From: Larus michahellis
Taxonomy: Eukaryota; Chordata; Aves; Charadriiformes; Laridae
DNA length: 64,000 bases
Direction of reading: 5' to 3'
NCBI RefSeq assembly: GCF_964199755.1
Contig: NC_133910.1
Span: 11,044,711 to 11,108,710, forward strand
Below, one piece after another: positions 38,201 to 53,200 of this stretch. Both the position numbers and the translations under genes were made by a program. The notes beneath the pieces were generated by a model, which ran no database searches, was not told the origin of the DNA, and saw only the letters and a list, made by a program, of their open reading frames with translations. The first letter of the stretch is position 1. The number at the start of each line of letters is the position of its first letter.

Positions 38201-41200
38201 ACTTATGTACTGCCTCAAAAGGAGCCCCATCAACACGGTTACAATGCGGCAGCCTGAAGTACCATCCAGGCCAATATCTTCTCTCCAAGAGGAGCCAGCA
38301 CTGGATGCTTAAGAAGAGAAGACTCCTTGGCTGTCAGCTGTGCCCACGTAATTTTCCTTAACATATCATCCACTAGGAGGGGACTAGTTGATCTTTGTAC
38401 ACCTTCATATTTTTTGATCCCATAAACTGCAGAATGCATTGCTGCAACATGGTAATTTACACGCTGCATGGCTTGAATCTCTTGCTTGATCATTTAGTCC
38501 TGTACTTTAATCTGTTATTACTTATTGGGAATACCTTTTCCTTTCTCATGACAGCATAATCTCTTTTGCAGACTCTATCGAGGGAGTTTCTCAAAAGCTT
38601 TTTGAAAATCCACACACGCTATCCCAACCCGATCAGCCTTGGCCTCACGCATGCCGAGTTCCTCCTAAGAAGTCTAAAACCTTTGTATTCTAGTTGTGCA
38701 TCTAATTTGAAAGAGGCACAGACTATATAGTGCTCATTTCATCTCCAGTAACAGTTGGGCTTTATGACAGATCAAAACATCACCAATTCAATGATGAAAA
38801 GAATCAGTTGAACAGCATATTACAGCAATAAGGAACAGAAGTGACATTGTACTCACAGCCGCATTTTGCTGGTTGTTGTTTACTCTGAGTGCATCTACCA
38901 CTTCTTTTTCATCAAATCCCATCTCCATCAGGGCAATGACAGCCTGTAGCAGATTTGCACAGCTTAATAATGTACCATTTAAAACAGAAATGAGAACAAT
39001 CATATCCTTTCACCTTCTGTGCAGGAGCTTTTTGTGGGCTAAAACCCCCCATCGTTTCCATGTGTAGACCACTAAGTGATTTATCTATGAAGTTTTCAAA
39101 TACCCTATATTAAAAGTGCCTTTATTACAGAAGAAGAATAAATCTTAAGAGTGACGGTAGTTCCTATCCTCAGCCCTGAAAGCTGAATGCAAAGCGAAAC
39201 GCAAGTGTACCTGGGGCAGAAAGGAGAGGAGCAGGACTGAAACACCTTATTTTAGAACTTCTCTCACATCATAAAGCTTTTGTGCACATCTCGCTGACAG
39301 ATCAAGCTCGCACGCATTTGCAGTTCTATTCACTCAATTTAATTTCACTTCCTGGATTTATTATATTGCTAGTGAGTGTTATGTATTTAGACAAGCGCAC
39401 CTAGATACTGTTATGAGAATGTTTAATCGTTTAGAAATTGTACCCAGGTCATCAAATACATTTGCAGCTTTTAACCAAAAATCTCAAGAAACAGCTAGTT
39501 GTAAAAACAAAGTGCTAGATTCTAAAGAGCACCTCCTGGTGAGTTTACAGTGTGATAACAGCACGTATTTTCACTTCAGCTAATACTGTGTTCTGAAAAA
39601 AAAAGATTAACTTCTGCATTTGCTGCAAGACTTAAATCTGCTGCTGATAATTTTCCTTGCCCTCTAGATACAACAAAGCCCTTCCGTCCTTTTCCACAGC
39701 AAAAGGACCTACTCCTGTCCTGCAACCCTTCCTTCCTAGACAGCAGTCATAGAAAGCAATGCCAGGAGTCTGGCAGCTCATTTCAGTCCCACCAGTTAAT
39801 TTTCAGGTGCAGAAGTAACAGTGCCAGTACTGTAGATACTGCTATCTGAGACAGCGATGCATTAATTAGGTAATATCGCTTTCAGCAACCTGAATTTAAA
39901 CAGTCCCTAAAGACTTCCACTAAAATACTGTCAAGCCAGCATAATATACGTCTACCCAGATGGCCCATTTCATTTATTAACTAAACATTTATTTGGATTC
40001 CATGGTGCCCGCAGAGTCCCTTCCAATCCTAACAGTTATATAGCGAAACAAACAGCACGTACTCGTGGGTCTGGACGAAACTCTCTTTTCCTCCGGATCT
40101 TCTTAAATATTTCTGTCAGCTCATCCTTGGCCTCTTCCGCACTCGCTTCTGAACTAGGACCTGCAGTCGCTTCAGCGGAGGATGCGCCAGCTTCAGCTGT
40201 GGCTTCTGCTGGAGTCTGACCTGGGAGCGGAGCATCCACTGTAGGGTCATCCGCGTGTTCTATCAACCACTCCATGGCCTGTGTCACTGACATACTGAAA
40301 CGCAAATCCAAAAACAGGGGTGAGAAACACTCCAGATGCACAGTAGTGTTCCACATACATTTGCCTTTGCATTTATCCCCATGGTATATTGACTTGCAGG
40401 TTAATTAGTATCTGAAAAATCATAAATAACAAAGTTTTGGAGCAAGTCTCAGAGCACCTTAATTCTCTGTGCATTTGGGACACCACAATCTTCTCTGAAG
40501 CCAGAGGAATGAGGTCCAACTTGGACAGCTGCAACCCAGATTTTATAAGGCATTTCTGAGGGAGTCACCTAATTCCCCACGTCATCTGCTTTACTTCACA
40601 ACAGACAAACACTGACTAATTGCAACTGTTGACAAAACTGCAAACAAAGCGTGTTCCGAATTTACACGGAACCACATCTCAGATGCAAGCTGCTTTGTTG
40701 CTTCTTAAGGAGATCTCTCTGACATCCATCCAGCAACCAAGGAATGCCATTAACACCATAAGAAAAAGAAAAAAGAGAGTGAAAAACATTACGTGTGCAC
40801 AATATGCCTTGAGCAAGAACAAAATTCAACACAGGCAACTGCACTTGGACATGTACCACTCTGTTCTTCCTCCACTGTAACGTAAGCAATCTGTGATGCC
40901 TCGAAGGAGAGGCCAGCCCAAGGGAACAGAACATCACGACCGTAACAGGGTGACTTGCTATCCAGTGCAAGTGCTCAAGCTTAGGGATCTTGACAGCACC
41001 CCAACACATCTCTTCCCAATGAATACAGAGAAGGCAAAGTAATGATAGGGCAACTGAACATGTAATTTCATTTGACACACGGGAATTATTACATATTCAC
41101 AGAAAGGAAAGGAAAACCTTTGCCTATTTGGCTTTTCAGTTACAACGTGAAAGATGGAGGACATCAGGGGAGAAAGTCTTTCTGAGCCACAAGGCAGAGA

Positions 41201-44200
41201 TACTGGCAAAGAGTGACTGGAATATATCGTGGATTCTCTATCACTAGAAATTTGAGAATGGCCTAACAAAGCCCTCTCAGGAGGGAGGCAGCACAGCTGA
41301 TTCTTCTTAGGGCAGGAGGTAATGTAGTAGTTCTTGTATTTTCCTACAGTTGCTATCTGGACTTCACAATATTCTTGGAATGTTTTTAAAAGATCAGCAC
41401 AAAATATTTTTCTACAGTTGAAAGACTAACGTGGATGGGCTAGGTTTGCTTTTTTCCCCTCTGTAAAATCTGAATTCTAAAAGCAGAAGAAAACGTGAGT
41501 TTAATACTGGAAACAGTGCGAGCCCGGCAGCCTTGTGAACCACAGACCAGCTATTCTTTCCAGAGCAAGTACAGCACTGTTTCCCCTTCCCTGTGCCACC
41601 CGCACCTGCGCACTGCCTGCGGCAGCACTGTTCTTTGACTTAGTGCTTCTTCCAACCTAGTTTTAGGTGACCCACATAAGGAGACTTTAGAAAAAAAATA
41701 TGCAAGGTTTTTTTTAACCATATCAAGTAATTTACAGGCAGTGTGCTGAGTACACTTACTGATTTAATCGAAGGGCTTTGACAGCTCTGCTTTCTGGAAA
41801 CCCCATTTCTGTAAGCTGTCGCAGAGCTATCTCATCCACTCTGTCTTCCTCATCCTCATCCAGCATGGCTACACATACACAAACAAAACAACGTTCAGAT
41901 TGACTTCAAGCTAAAATAACCCCCTTTCTCAATGGAATGGCATGTGTTAAGTTCAAACCCCATTCTTCTCTTCCATCCCTTCTTTTGTTTCTGCCCCGAA
42001 TTTGCTATCTCATCATTTAATTTGTTGCACTCAGCTTGGTCTGGCTCAGATAGATTCTTCCAGGACAAAGACTTTGTCCAGATGTGTTCAAGATCTCAAA
42101 TTAAAGACAGCCAACTCTCACATGACCATGGTATTTCCACATAAGTAAATATATATGAGATTCATTGAAGATCTATTTATCATTTATCTAGAACGTAAGT
42201 TGCATTTGGTCATGGCAAATCTCAAGGGCATTTCCCACAAACTGAATTTAACAGCTACACTTTCTCCTCATTTTACTATCTCATTGTGCGTTTTCAACTA
42301 TTCTTTACCATCCTTAAAGCGCAACTTGTGAAGTTTTCCAATTTTTTCAGTACCAATGATTTTATTTTTAAATTGAACTTCTCACCTGTCCCAAAGGGAC
42401 CTTATAAATTCCCAAGTTTTATACAATCTATATCCACAAGGTGAAATCTTTGCCACAAAGTTTGTAGTAGCTTTGCTATTACATCAAGGTCTGGACTTCA
42501 CCCCGCGAGCCCTTTCTTCTGCTATGGAAGCAAACAAGTTCCCAGGATTGAACTAGTAACTATAAAGATATATGGTTCATACCATTTGCCTTCTTAAAGA
42601 GTTCAACCGCATCTGGGTTCAGCGCTAGCAATTTCTGCGCAACTTCTATGAGAGACACTAAGATCTTCCGGAGCTCTGTCTGGAACTGCAAGAAAGGAAA
42701 CTGTCAAAACATCGAGACAGGAAGTTACCAGACATCATTAAATCTTAATATCTCTATTGTTAGTATCTCAGCAGCAGTCTGGCCCCCTGTACAGATGGTT
42801 GCTTTATTAGGGTTTTATTTTCATTCTTTAGTCTCTCAAGAAGCACCAGGCCTTTCCTGTGAAGTGCTACATGTAGAGTAAAAGCTACTGGGCAGAAAGG
42901 TCCTTTTATTTCTACCACAGCTCGCTGCCCAGTACCACCACAAGATGTGCAGTGTTCAAGAAAACTCATTGCTTCACAGAAACACTTTGACTCTCACCTT
43001 GCACAAACGCTGTAAGACGACAGTCACGGTAGCTCCGTACCAGCGCTACTCGCTTCTGTGAACCAGTGAGTCTTCCTGGACTACCATTTGCTTTCTAGTA
43101 ATCAAAATTTGAATAGCAGAGATCAAAGCTATTTTCTAAACTGAAACATTGCAAATTCCTTTCAGTTGGACGTTTGTTTTTTAAAACGCCGTGCTCAGTA
43201 GGTCATGTTGGACATTAAAGAGCTTAAATGCCAGCTGTCCCCTTTAGGTTACTAGGGCACTCTGAGAGCATGAAATATGTAGGTAGGTTCGCTGCTTTGT
43301 ACTCCTACTAGTACAGAAGGGTAAAAGCAGTCCCCACGCTGCTGAAGACACAGTTAGAGGCACTGCAGACTATCAGCAAGTGATTACTGAAGGCAACATT
43401 TATGCCTAATTTCTCTTTTCAAAACCACGGAAGAGAAAAACACCACTGCAAACACATGAACTATTTAAGACTCAAGAAATAAAAACCCCTAACTTCACAT
43501 TTGCCGGGTCTTGAATACACTTACTGAGGCTTTCCCAGGGACAAACAAAACATTTAAAAATCATAATTTAGAGCAGAGTGTTTTATTATCACTAAATAGC
43601 TTAAGATTTAGACACAGGTCATACTATCTGCATTAAAATATGTTATATACATCTGAATTTCTCTTACAGAGAAAAGAGAATCACATTCGCATGTAAGAGA
43701 AAAGGTTATACAAGACAAAGGCCTATTTGGACATTAGTGTGCGAGTTAAAGAAGTCAAGTCTAATACTTACATCCCTCATGTTATGATGGGCCACAGTGC
43801 GATCTACATTGCGAGAGGGCAGATTTGCAGTTGCTTTGAGAATAGCATCCTTATCAGGAGCTTTCTGCTCTTGTTTCCTCTGAAGGATAGGAAACACGAT
43901 CAGGTTTCATAACCCATTATCCACAGAACAGAGAACACAGCATAGCGGAGAGCAGTTTCATATTCTTCACCAAGGCATCAAGCAGTGCTCTGTAACTTGC
44001 AACTAAGAGAAACAGCAGTCTAGCAATACAAGAGATTAACAGCACCACTATCATTTTGCAAATATAGAGCAAAACTGGACCTGTAGGGTCCTTATACCTA
44101 TTTCTGTTACCTAACCACACAGGGAAACTCCAGCATAAAGAGGGAAAGTGATGTATCAAACACAGAGAGAACTCAGAGGCCTCCGTGCCCTGACCATATT

Positions 44201-47200
44201 CTGCTCCACATGGCCTGCTCTCTTCAAACCCGTGGTTTATTGAGAGATGTACCAATACTGTGCACAGACTAACACTTAACTACTGAATATTGGAAGTGCT
44301 TCGCTGCTTGCAAGTATCATGCAGAGATATACAGTGCCTTGGATTTTCAGTACATGCTTATAGTCCAGGACAAGACATAGGGTACAAACCATAAATATTT
44401 CCCAGTCTTATAACTTATGCTCTTACAGTGACATTCTGTACAGCAAGACCATACTGAAGAGAGAGACATACAGCAATACCTACAGGAAGGGATACAGAGA
44501 CATACAGCAATACCTACAGGAAGCAAGAAGAAACAAAGCTGTGCAAGGACGAAGTAGAGACACCTAGAAATTCACAGTGTCAAGCACAAGCATCGCTCGA
44601 AGTGTTTATGCGATAACATCAACTGCAGTACCACTCGTGCATAAGCATCCTCATGGGCATCCCTGACCCTCAGTAACAATTACATTCCAATAAAACAAAG
44701 CAAGAAGAACAGTAGGGGGCCAACACTTCAGCTCTAGAGACCTGGTTAGAGGGCGACAAGCCACACACAGAAAAGACAGAAGACGGCCTGACAGCAAATC
44801 AACACATTTCTACTGGGTTTTCAAACCGAAAGCAAGGCACTTGCTGAACTATGCTTATACAGTTACTAGACATTTGTTCAAAGATTAAATCTATACCACT
44901 TCCATAGAGCATATCCGCATGTCTTATTCTAAGGCAAATGTTCTCACAACCAAAGTTAAAAATGGAAAATCAGCTTCCTCAAAGTTTGGAAGACATGTGA
45001 AATAATTTCCCTAGAATTTAACTGACAGCATTTGCCTCTACAAACAAAAAGAATACACCACAGTAAACCTTCTGCAGCTCACTAATAAAGCAGTTAATCA
45101 AAAAGGCCAAGTCAAGAAGTCACTCAAACTCACTTTCTCCTCTGCTGACACATCTGCCATTTTGGGGAGCGGAGGTGGCGCACGCTTCTTTATTAAAAGT
45201 AAGACATCTAGAAAGAGAATGACAATGAAATAAACCAGAAAGTAACGTGAAAACAGTTCTTGTAGGATACTTCACAAATTCAGTTTTTCCTGGAGATTGA
45301 TTCTGTATTAATTCCACTGTAGCATCAGACCTTTTTCACACTTTAAAACTTGCATGGCTTTACACACTCCCCTTCGGTATTTGCAATTCCTTAGTGCACA
45401 CTGAATTCAAAACACGGTCCGTTATTAGTTACACTTTGACTGTTCCTGGTTTCTTCTCCTCACACAACATCACTAAAGAAAGGGTATTACAGGCTCCAGT
45501 TGTCTTGTACATTAATAATACATCAATTGACTCATCATAATAAGAAAGCATGGCACTTTCAGTGAGAAGGAAGCAGTAGAGACAGGCCACGGATGGGTTT
45601 GGTCTACGCTGGGCCCTTCCTTCAACTGCGGCAAGGCAAGTGCCAAGCCGCAACGAGAGCTTCCAGTACCAGGCTGAAGCTCACCTTTGTGCGCAAACGG
45701 CAGCAGCAGAGCAATTCAAGGTCTACAGCAGGGATGCATCACTAGTAGCCCATCGGGGCAACTCTCGAGGGCAAACAAGTCTTCAGTCTCAGATATCCCA
45801 CATGATCCGGCATGAGCTTGATTTGGGCTTTTAAGACTAATACTTTCCCCTTACAAGGCACCCTTTTTCTAAACTTCACACAATGCTTTACGAGTTTCTA
45901 GCACCTCAGTTACTACCACATACATTCTAAGGCTGGAAAGATGCAGACACACTAGTTAGAGCCCAAAATGGGCCTGTGCAGCACCTGCAGTCCTTCAGCC
46001 AGATACAGCTTGACAGGCAGCTTTTAGTCCACTGCAATAAGCAGGTGAAAAGCAAACAAAGCATGCTTTGCACAAGTTCCCTTGGTCAGGCTCAGCACAT
46101 AACAGCCAAGAGCAACAGCTGGTGAAGGCTCTTAACCCTCATTTGTCCAGCTGATCAGAACGCGAAAGGATCCACATGCTGACTCTTGGCTGCTCTGCGC
46201 AGTCAGCCGGTGGCAGTCAGCTGTTGGCTGCGATCTCGTCTCCCTGACAAGGCACATGAAAGGGAGAGGAGATGGCAGAGGGAAAGGAGCAAAAAGGCAT
46301 TTGCACAACAGCTTACTATGACTAAACAGTGAATACTGCCTAGCTGCTGCAAACTGCAATTCAAAACTCTGTAGGAGCCGGCACCTCGCCTAGAAATAAT
46401 ACACCACCAATCGGCAAAAATGCTGTCCCTTGCCTTTGCCTATGATGGCACTTCTCAGCTCCTGTTCAGCTCTGAAGGTGGTAAGTGACACTGCCTTGGA
46501 AGAGACACCAAACTGCTCATGTTCACAGCAGCAGTTCTCCAGCCTGCATGAACTCAGGCAAAAACCCAGGAATTTTACTCCTGCTGCGTTTCTGGTTCAG
46601 ACAATATTTCAGTCTACAGCAGTTCTGCTTCTCTCATTTTCTGCACCACTGCCCTTTACCTCCAGAAGGGGCCATTAGCTTAAGCTGCCTAGTAAAAACA
46701 GACTCCAGCTCTCATCTTTACATCGTCTTTTGTTTCACATTAATCCTTTACCTTAATCCTTAATCCTAAACCTTTAAAGTTCAGGAGCAAATACATACCA
46801 CCTCCCATACTCTACTGTAGTCAGTGATACTGTAGTGTGATGGATTCTGACCTATGTTTGCAGAGGACAGAACGAGATCTAAACTGCAGGAACTCGGATA
46901 GACGCCAGCAACCATCCTTCTGCTTGGCCTGGAGACCTCAAGAAACACCCCAAAGCCCCCCTGTCATGGAATACTCAGCCATGATAACTAATTTTGTATA
47001 ATTTTGAGGGATAAATACTGCCCTGGAGGTTTTAAAAAAAATCCTTGAAAATGAGATAAAAATAATCTGTTTAACTTATTGACTTAATGAACTCTTAATT
47101 CCCTTCCAGCTCTTAAACGAAGAGTGAACAGAAGCAAACTGCTCAAGCTACTTTCTCTGGGGGGCAAAAAGAAATAATTTTTTTTTCCTCTTCCTTTTTT

Positions 47201-50200
47201 GCCACCTTATTAGTTTCCTATGTGAAAGCACAGCTGATATTAAAAAGGTTACTATTTGGAGCTCGCCAAATAGTGAAACACAATCTCATGTTTTGAGGCT
47301 GATAGGATTAATAACCAGACAATCTTACCTCTATCTTGAATGTTTTCCTCCAACACTGTTTTTGTGTCTGTCAGCACCTTCTCAGAAGTAGCATGTATCA
47401 ACTTATGATGTGTCACGGTTTTTGGATCCTCCAAGCTCCCAGGTACACACTGCAGAAGATAATAAATGTTGAAGATCAGAAGACCGAAGGCTTAACTGCA
47501 TGAATCACTTCACCTTGCACTTAGGACTGTCCACATACAAACCGTGCCATCAATTACTGGCTTCTAAATAGCTTAAGCTAGAGGCCAGTGCACAGAATGT
47601 ATTTTATTACAGAAACCAAGGCTTGAATTGTGCAATAACAATACTGACTGGGATAGGTTTCTACCTGCATGTCCAAGGCTCCTGGATAGGAAGAATAATC
47701 AAAAGGAAGGATTCTAGCCTTCCTTCTTGATGCTGTTAAATTAACAGCTACCTCAGGAAGCTGCACTCGATGATCCTCAAGGGTCCCTTCCAACTTAAGA
47801 TATTCTATGATTTAATTGCCAACTGGTTACCAATGCTCTAAAGAACTTGTTTGAGCAGACAGTTTCAAAGACCTAACATTACAGCCCAATCGCCCCAAAT
47901 GATCCCTTCAAGGGCACCAGCCTCTGTCAGTGGATTTACACTTTTGCAGTACAGTACATCTCTATGACACTTAATTCCGAGTGCTTGGTCCTATAGTCGG
48001 GCCTACGGAGATTTGGAGCAAAGCAAGGATGCTCTAGGACCCACAGCTACGTTAATTCTGCACTAGATCACTCCTAGTGAACAGCATGCTGCAGTGCAAA
48101 GAAAGCCAACGGGATGCAGGGCTGCATCACCAAGGGCACCACCAGCAGAGACAAAGTCATTATCCCACTCTGCTCAGGCCACACCTGGAATACTGCATTC
48201 AGTTCTGGTCCCCGCTACACAAAAAAAGTCACGGACAGGATGGAAAGGATCCAGAGAAGGGTCACAAAGATGATGAAAGGACTTGAAAGCCTGCTGGATG
48301 GGGAAAGGCTGAGAGAACTGTGTTTGTTCAGCCTTGAGAAAAGAAGGCTCAGGGGAGACCTTATCACCACATCTCATTATTTAAAGGGTGGCTACAAAGA
48401 AGATGGAGACTCCCTTCTTACAAGTAGCCCCATGGAAGAGACAAGGGGCAATGGGTACAAGTTACTCTTGGGGAGATTCCAACTGGACACAAGAGGAAAA
48501 TTTTTCACAGTGTAAACCATCAACCATTGGAATAATCTCTCCAGGGAAGTGGTGGATTCCCCATCATCGGGCATCTTTAAGACTCAGCAGAACAGGGTGC
48601 TGGCCATCTTGTTTAGACCATCTTTTGCCAAGAAAGGTTGGACCAGATGATCCTTGAGGTACCTTCCAACCTGGCATTCTGTGATTCTATGAGAAGTCTG
48701 GGGTAGCAATTAGTATTATGAACTAAAAATGCAAATCTACAAAGAGCATCCAGTGGTTTGGCAGAAGGGAAGACTATAATAACGCAGTATGTTTCTCATT
48801 TGTAACTAGTGTCAAAATAGAGGAGACAGAGACTCTCTGCTTCATCTAATAATTATTATTTACACATGCTGTCAGACTAAACAAGCAACTGCCAGCAGTG
48901 ATTTTGGTATACTTGACCTTAAACTGGGAAGGAAAGAGCAGTTTCTACACCTCATTTCAAGCTGTAATCAACAGATTTGGCTGCCAGAGCCCTAACCTGA
49001 TGAAAGTGCTGAACAAAAGTTACATCCACAACTTTTCTTCCCAACCATAAATAACCAGCATACAGTCAATGTTTTTCATATATGAATGTTGTACTCAATT
49101 CCTTATTACAAATCGAAATTGTATGTCAATTAATTCACGAGGAAATCAAGTTCAAATCCTAAAAAAGAGCGTGCACACACAGAGGTCTTGAATTGACTCA
49201 TCTTTACACCAGAGTGACTCCCAGATCCACAGTGACAGATTTCAAGAACATTACATCAATGCATCTGGAGGCTTACAATTTGTTTGAGTGGAAAAAGAAA
49301 GCACAGTAGTTGCAATTCCAGAAGGGCAAAATTAAAAACAACCTACAAAATTGATGCTGCTGTTCTCACCACAAAATAGGACACTTAATACTGACCTCAC
49401 CTGCTCTGCTCACGGAAAAAAGCTTTTAATGACACTTCTTTCAATACATGTTTCTGCCAAGCCACTGTTACAGTGTTTGCAGGAGAGTGCATTCACCCTT
49501 CACGTAACTGCGACGTTTCCAGAAAACCCCACTGAAGTCAGTGCTTCGCTTTGATGTAGCATTTAGTCATATTCATCATAATATCCATCACCAGCCTCCT
49601 TCAAAGGAATCCTTTTAGCCCATCATCACCTTTTCTGTTGTGACTGCAACTGACAGAAAACTCAGCTGCCTGCTCTTTTCCCAAACTTAACGCCCTTGTT
49701 TTCAACACAGTCAGATCTTCAATTCCTCATCTGAACTTCTGTACAGTTCTGATGCCTCAATAAGATTGAGGTGAGAATGTTTGAGTCCTGCTTTGTATAA
49801 CAGAAGCTTCTTACTAATCCTTCAGCATATTAACTGCTGAACAAAAGCCAAAGAATGCATTAAAGCCTAGAAGCAGCTGGGAGTACCTCCTATAATGGAT
49901 CTGACAAGTTACCCAAAATGTGTAAGAGTACATCAGTGGAACATCTCCTCTCCAAACACCTCAAAATATTACTGTTATAGATCCTTAGAGTCAGATCCCA
50001 AAAGGAAGAACTTGAAAATAGGAGCTGGGAGGTGTATGTTTGGGGCAGGACAGGATGGGACATGACACAGACCTATCACCCATTTTTTTTCCCTAGCACA
50101 TATAAAGGGGGGCATGCGTGCAATTATAATACTTACTAATAAGGTGAAAGTCTAAGTGAAAAAAGAGAGGTGACTGTTTTAAAAGAAATTCCTGTGGACA

Positions 50201-53200
50201 CCTATTCTTACTTCTTGTTCCTCTAGCCACTTTGTTAACAACTGCGTGGAACAATAAGGGATGTATAGACAAACACGTATCTCAAAGAGACTGCTCAGTG
50301 AAATAATTAGCGTATCTTAACATTTTAACATGTCCTGGAAATAGAAAGGCCATCTTAACAGGCAATGCCTCTAATAGCTCTCAACAGCCCACCAGGAACC
50401 ACCACCACTAATCATCAGGTCTCACTGCGGAATCTTGCTTCATGAGAACGCTATCTGCCAAAACACAGCGCTTTTGTATTAAATACAATGCTTTAAAGCG
50501 TAACTGAAAACATTTTCCTGCCCAGAGAGAGAGCAGCACTGACAATCCACAAGGAGAGCAGTGAGGAGGAGAAGAATCCCATGCACAGTGCAGAGGAAGT
50601 GTCTGTCACACAAGCAAAAGGAAGACAACAACTCAGGGTGCACCCCGACGCAGAGAAATCAGGGTGCACTTGGCTGCCCCAGGGCACTGCGGGGCACAGC
50701 TAGGGATAACGAGCACCATTCCTCTGCTCCGCCAGCCATCAGAGGTGCAGCATGCTGGGGAAGATGAGCTCTCTCACATCTTTTTGTACAAAAGGATTGT
50801 AAGAAGATCTCCTGTTTCATGGTTTTGCTTCCAGCATAAATATTAGCATTTCTTTTCAAAACTGAGTTTACAGGAGGCTGCTTTGCCAGGCAGGTGAGAA
50901 ACTTCTGTTCACAGGTGCCTGAGCAACTGCTGAAACTGTAAGCCCTGGTGATGCTAAATGCTGTTTGCAAAGCTTGGAATGCTGATAAACCACAAGGCTT
51001 TCTGTTTGTTTTTGAAATAAGAAAACGCATTGTTTTGTTTGCTTTTATTAACAGAAACATTTGAAAATAGTACTGACACTCCCTACTACTAAGCTTGGGT
51101 GGCTTAAACTATCCGCATCCCTCAAAGTATCCAAAACGCCCAAGGGCATGAACCTACCTTATCTTTGTACTCTGAGAACTAGCACCTTGCATCTCCGTTC
51201 CACAGATACTCCTTATCATACCTTAAAACCCAGGCGAGTATCACTGAGACAGCTTAAGAAAAAGGGAAGCAGAAGCACAGAAGCATTAAAAGCTTGCCCC
51301 ACGCTGCCAGGAAAATTAGAGGTAGAGCTTACGTACGCATACAGCCCACGTTTGTGCATCCCGAGTGCATGACCACAATTTACATCAGTATTTTAGAAAT
51401 ACTCCTGAGCCTCAGCAAGAAGCAACAGTCTCTTGCGATGCGAGTATCAGAACCAGGACCGCCTACGGCACCGCTGGCCAATGCAGTGCTCTACTTGGCC
51501 TGTCAGCGCTGGGCACAAGAATTATGGACCATAAAAATATTTAAGTCAAGCTTGAGTTTCCATGGTTAAGCTGACCCTTCTCAATTCTGGTTCCGAAAGG
51601 GACAGTTGCTTTTTAAGGAAACCACAGGAGAGCTCAGGGCCTGCTCCTGCCAGCCGTGCTCCCGCTGAGGCGGTGGGGCCTTGTGCAGGGACAAGTGACT
51701 GTTCCAAGAGAACACTTTGATGACGAAACTTCAGTTCAAAAATAACTAGAAGGGAAACAACTTATCAGATATTTGTTCACAGACTACATAAACAACATAA
51801 CTAAAGGTGGCAGTTTAACAACAATCAGCACTAAATTGTTACAGGTCAAGAGATAAAACCAGCAGAAGGGTTGTTTAGTTTGGTTTTTTGTTTGGTTTTT
51901 TTTTTTTGCTTTATCTGTAACAAAAAAACAAAACACAAAATTCAGGGGAAAAAAAACAACATCAAGAATGACACTTCAGAGATCAGCAAGCATTTGAATG
52001 TTATGGAGGGAAAAGTGGCCACCTTCCTAGTTCAAATCCCTCACAAGTATCATCTTCCTCTGCTGATTGATTTCAAGAATAATTTCAAAGACTTTTGGGA
52101 ACATAATAATCAGCATCTTACAGTAGACAGCTGCATAAATTATCTCAAGGTGCTATCAAGATTCATTGCAACATACCCATGATCAGGAGTCATGATTTTT
52201 CCATTTCTACTTTTCCCCTCCATAAAACTATATATTATCCATAATGGTTATGCAAATCCATACCATTAGTACAAAGCAGCAGAGAGAATGAAATCACACA
52301 TCACGCCAAGTTATCAATTGTCTTCTGCCCCGACTCACACTGCAATACAAGCATCTATTCAATTAAGCTTCCTGATAATTAAAGGCCTTTCAGCTCTGTA
52401 CATACGCATGTAATCATTACCCCTCCCTGTTTGGGCACCACTCTTCTGCTTAATCACTCAGCTGTGCTGAAGGGGGACAGACGGGGAGCACTAGACTTCT
52501 TTCAGGAACAGAACAGCGTGGGGAGCCCTGTGCCCCCACTGTCCCTCAAGAAGGATCGCACCTACTTCAGGCAAGAAAACCCAAATGTAGCCCTTCTCAT
52601 CCCGACATCAAAAAGCACTTGCAAAGGCTACCGGACAAGAAAAAACAGTGTGTGCTGTGACCTGTAGTTTCCAGGGGTTCTAGTTGAAAGCAAGTAACTA
52701 GCAGGGCCAAGGTAGAGGGCACCTGGGCTGCTGGCCACCCGTACTTCATGGCACCCTCATTCAGAAAATAAAAGCTTTTACCCTTCAAATGGGGATTAAA
52801 TAATTGTATATTACAGGTACCTTCTCCTATTGCAACTGTGTTTTATGGAAAAAAATAATCTTTGCAAGACTTTGAAGACAAAAACCCACTACTAAATGCA
52901 GTTTAGTAAATTTGGCTTACAGAGATGGGAGTAAAGGCTCTTGCTTTTCACACTGAAAAGTTATATGGCTCTCAGCAAGAAATTCAGCAGGTTACGACTC
53001 GAGCTGCCAGACCACGCTGTGTTGCTTCCAGAATGAGAGACTTTAGGACAGTCCTGGTCATGGGTCACAACCTTAAACGCTGTTGTTGTCAATCACATTT
53101 TTGCTTTAACGTAAAACATTCTCATGGCAGATGTTCAAAATTCAGTCCAATAGTTTTGAAATGACTGGTTTTAACATTTAACACCCACAAACACACCAGT

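Noticed and set aside
48114-48515. 133-codon plus-strand frame in UBAC1 intron 1
   Set aside because: It is the decayed end of CR1 ORF2, not a host gene.
51090-51370. Possible MIR-like relic in UBAC1 intron 1
   Set aside because: AGCTTGCCCCACGCTGCCAG is only weakly like a SINE core and too diverged to call by eye.
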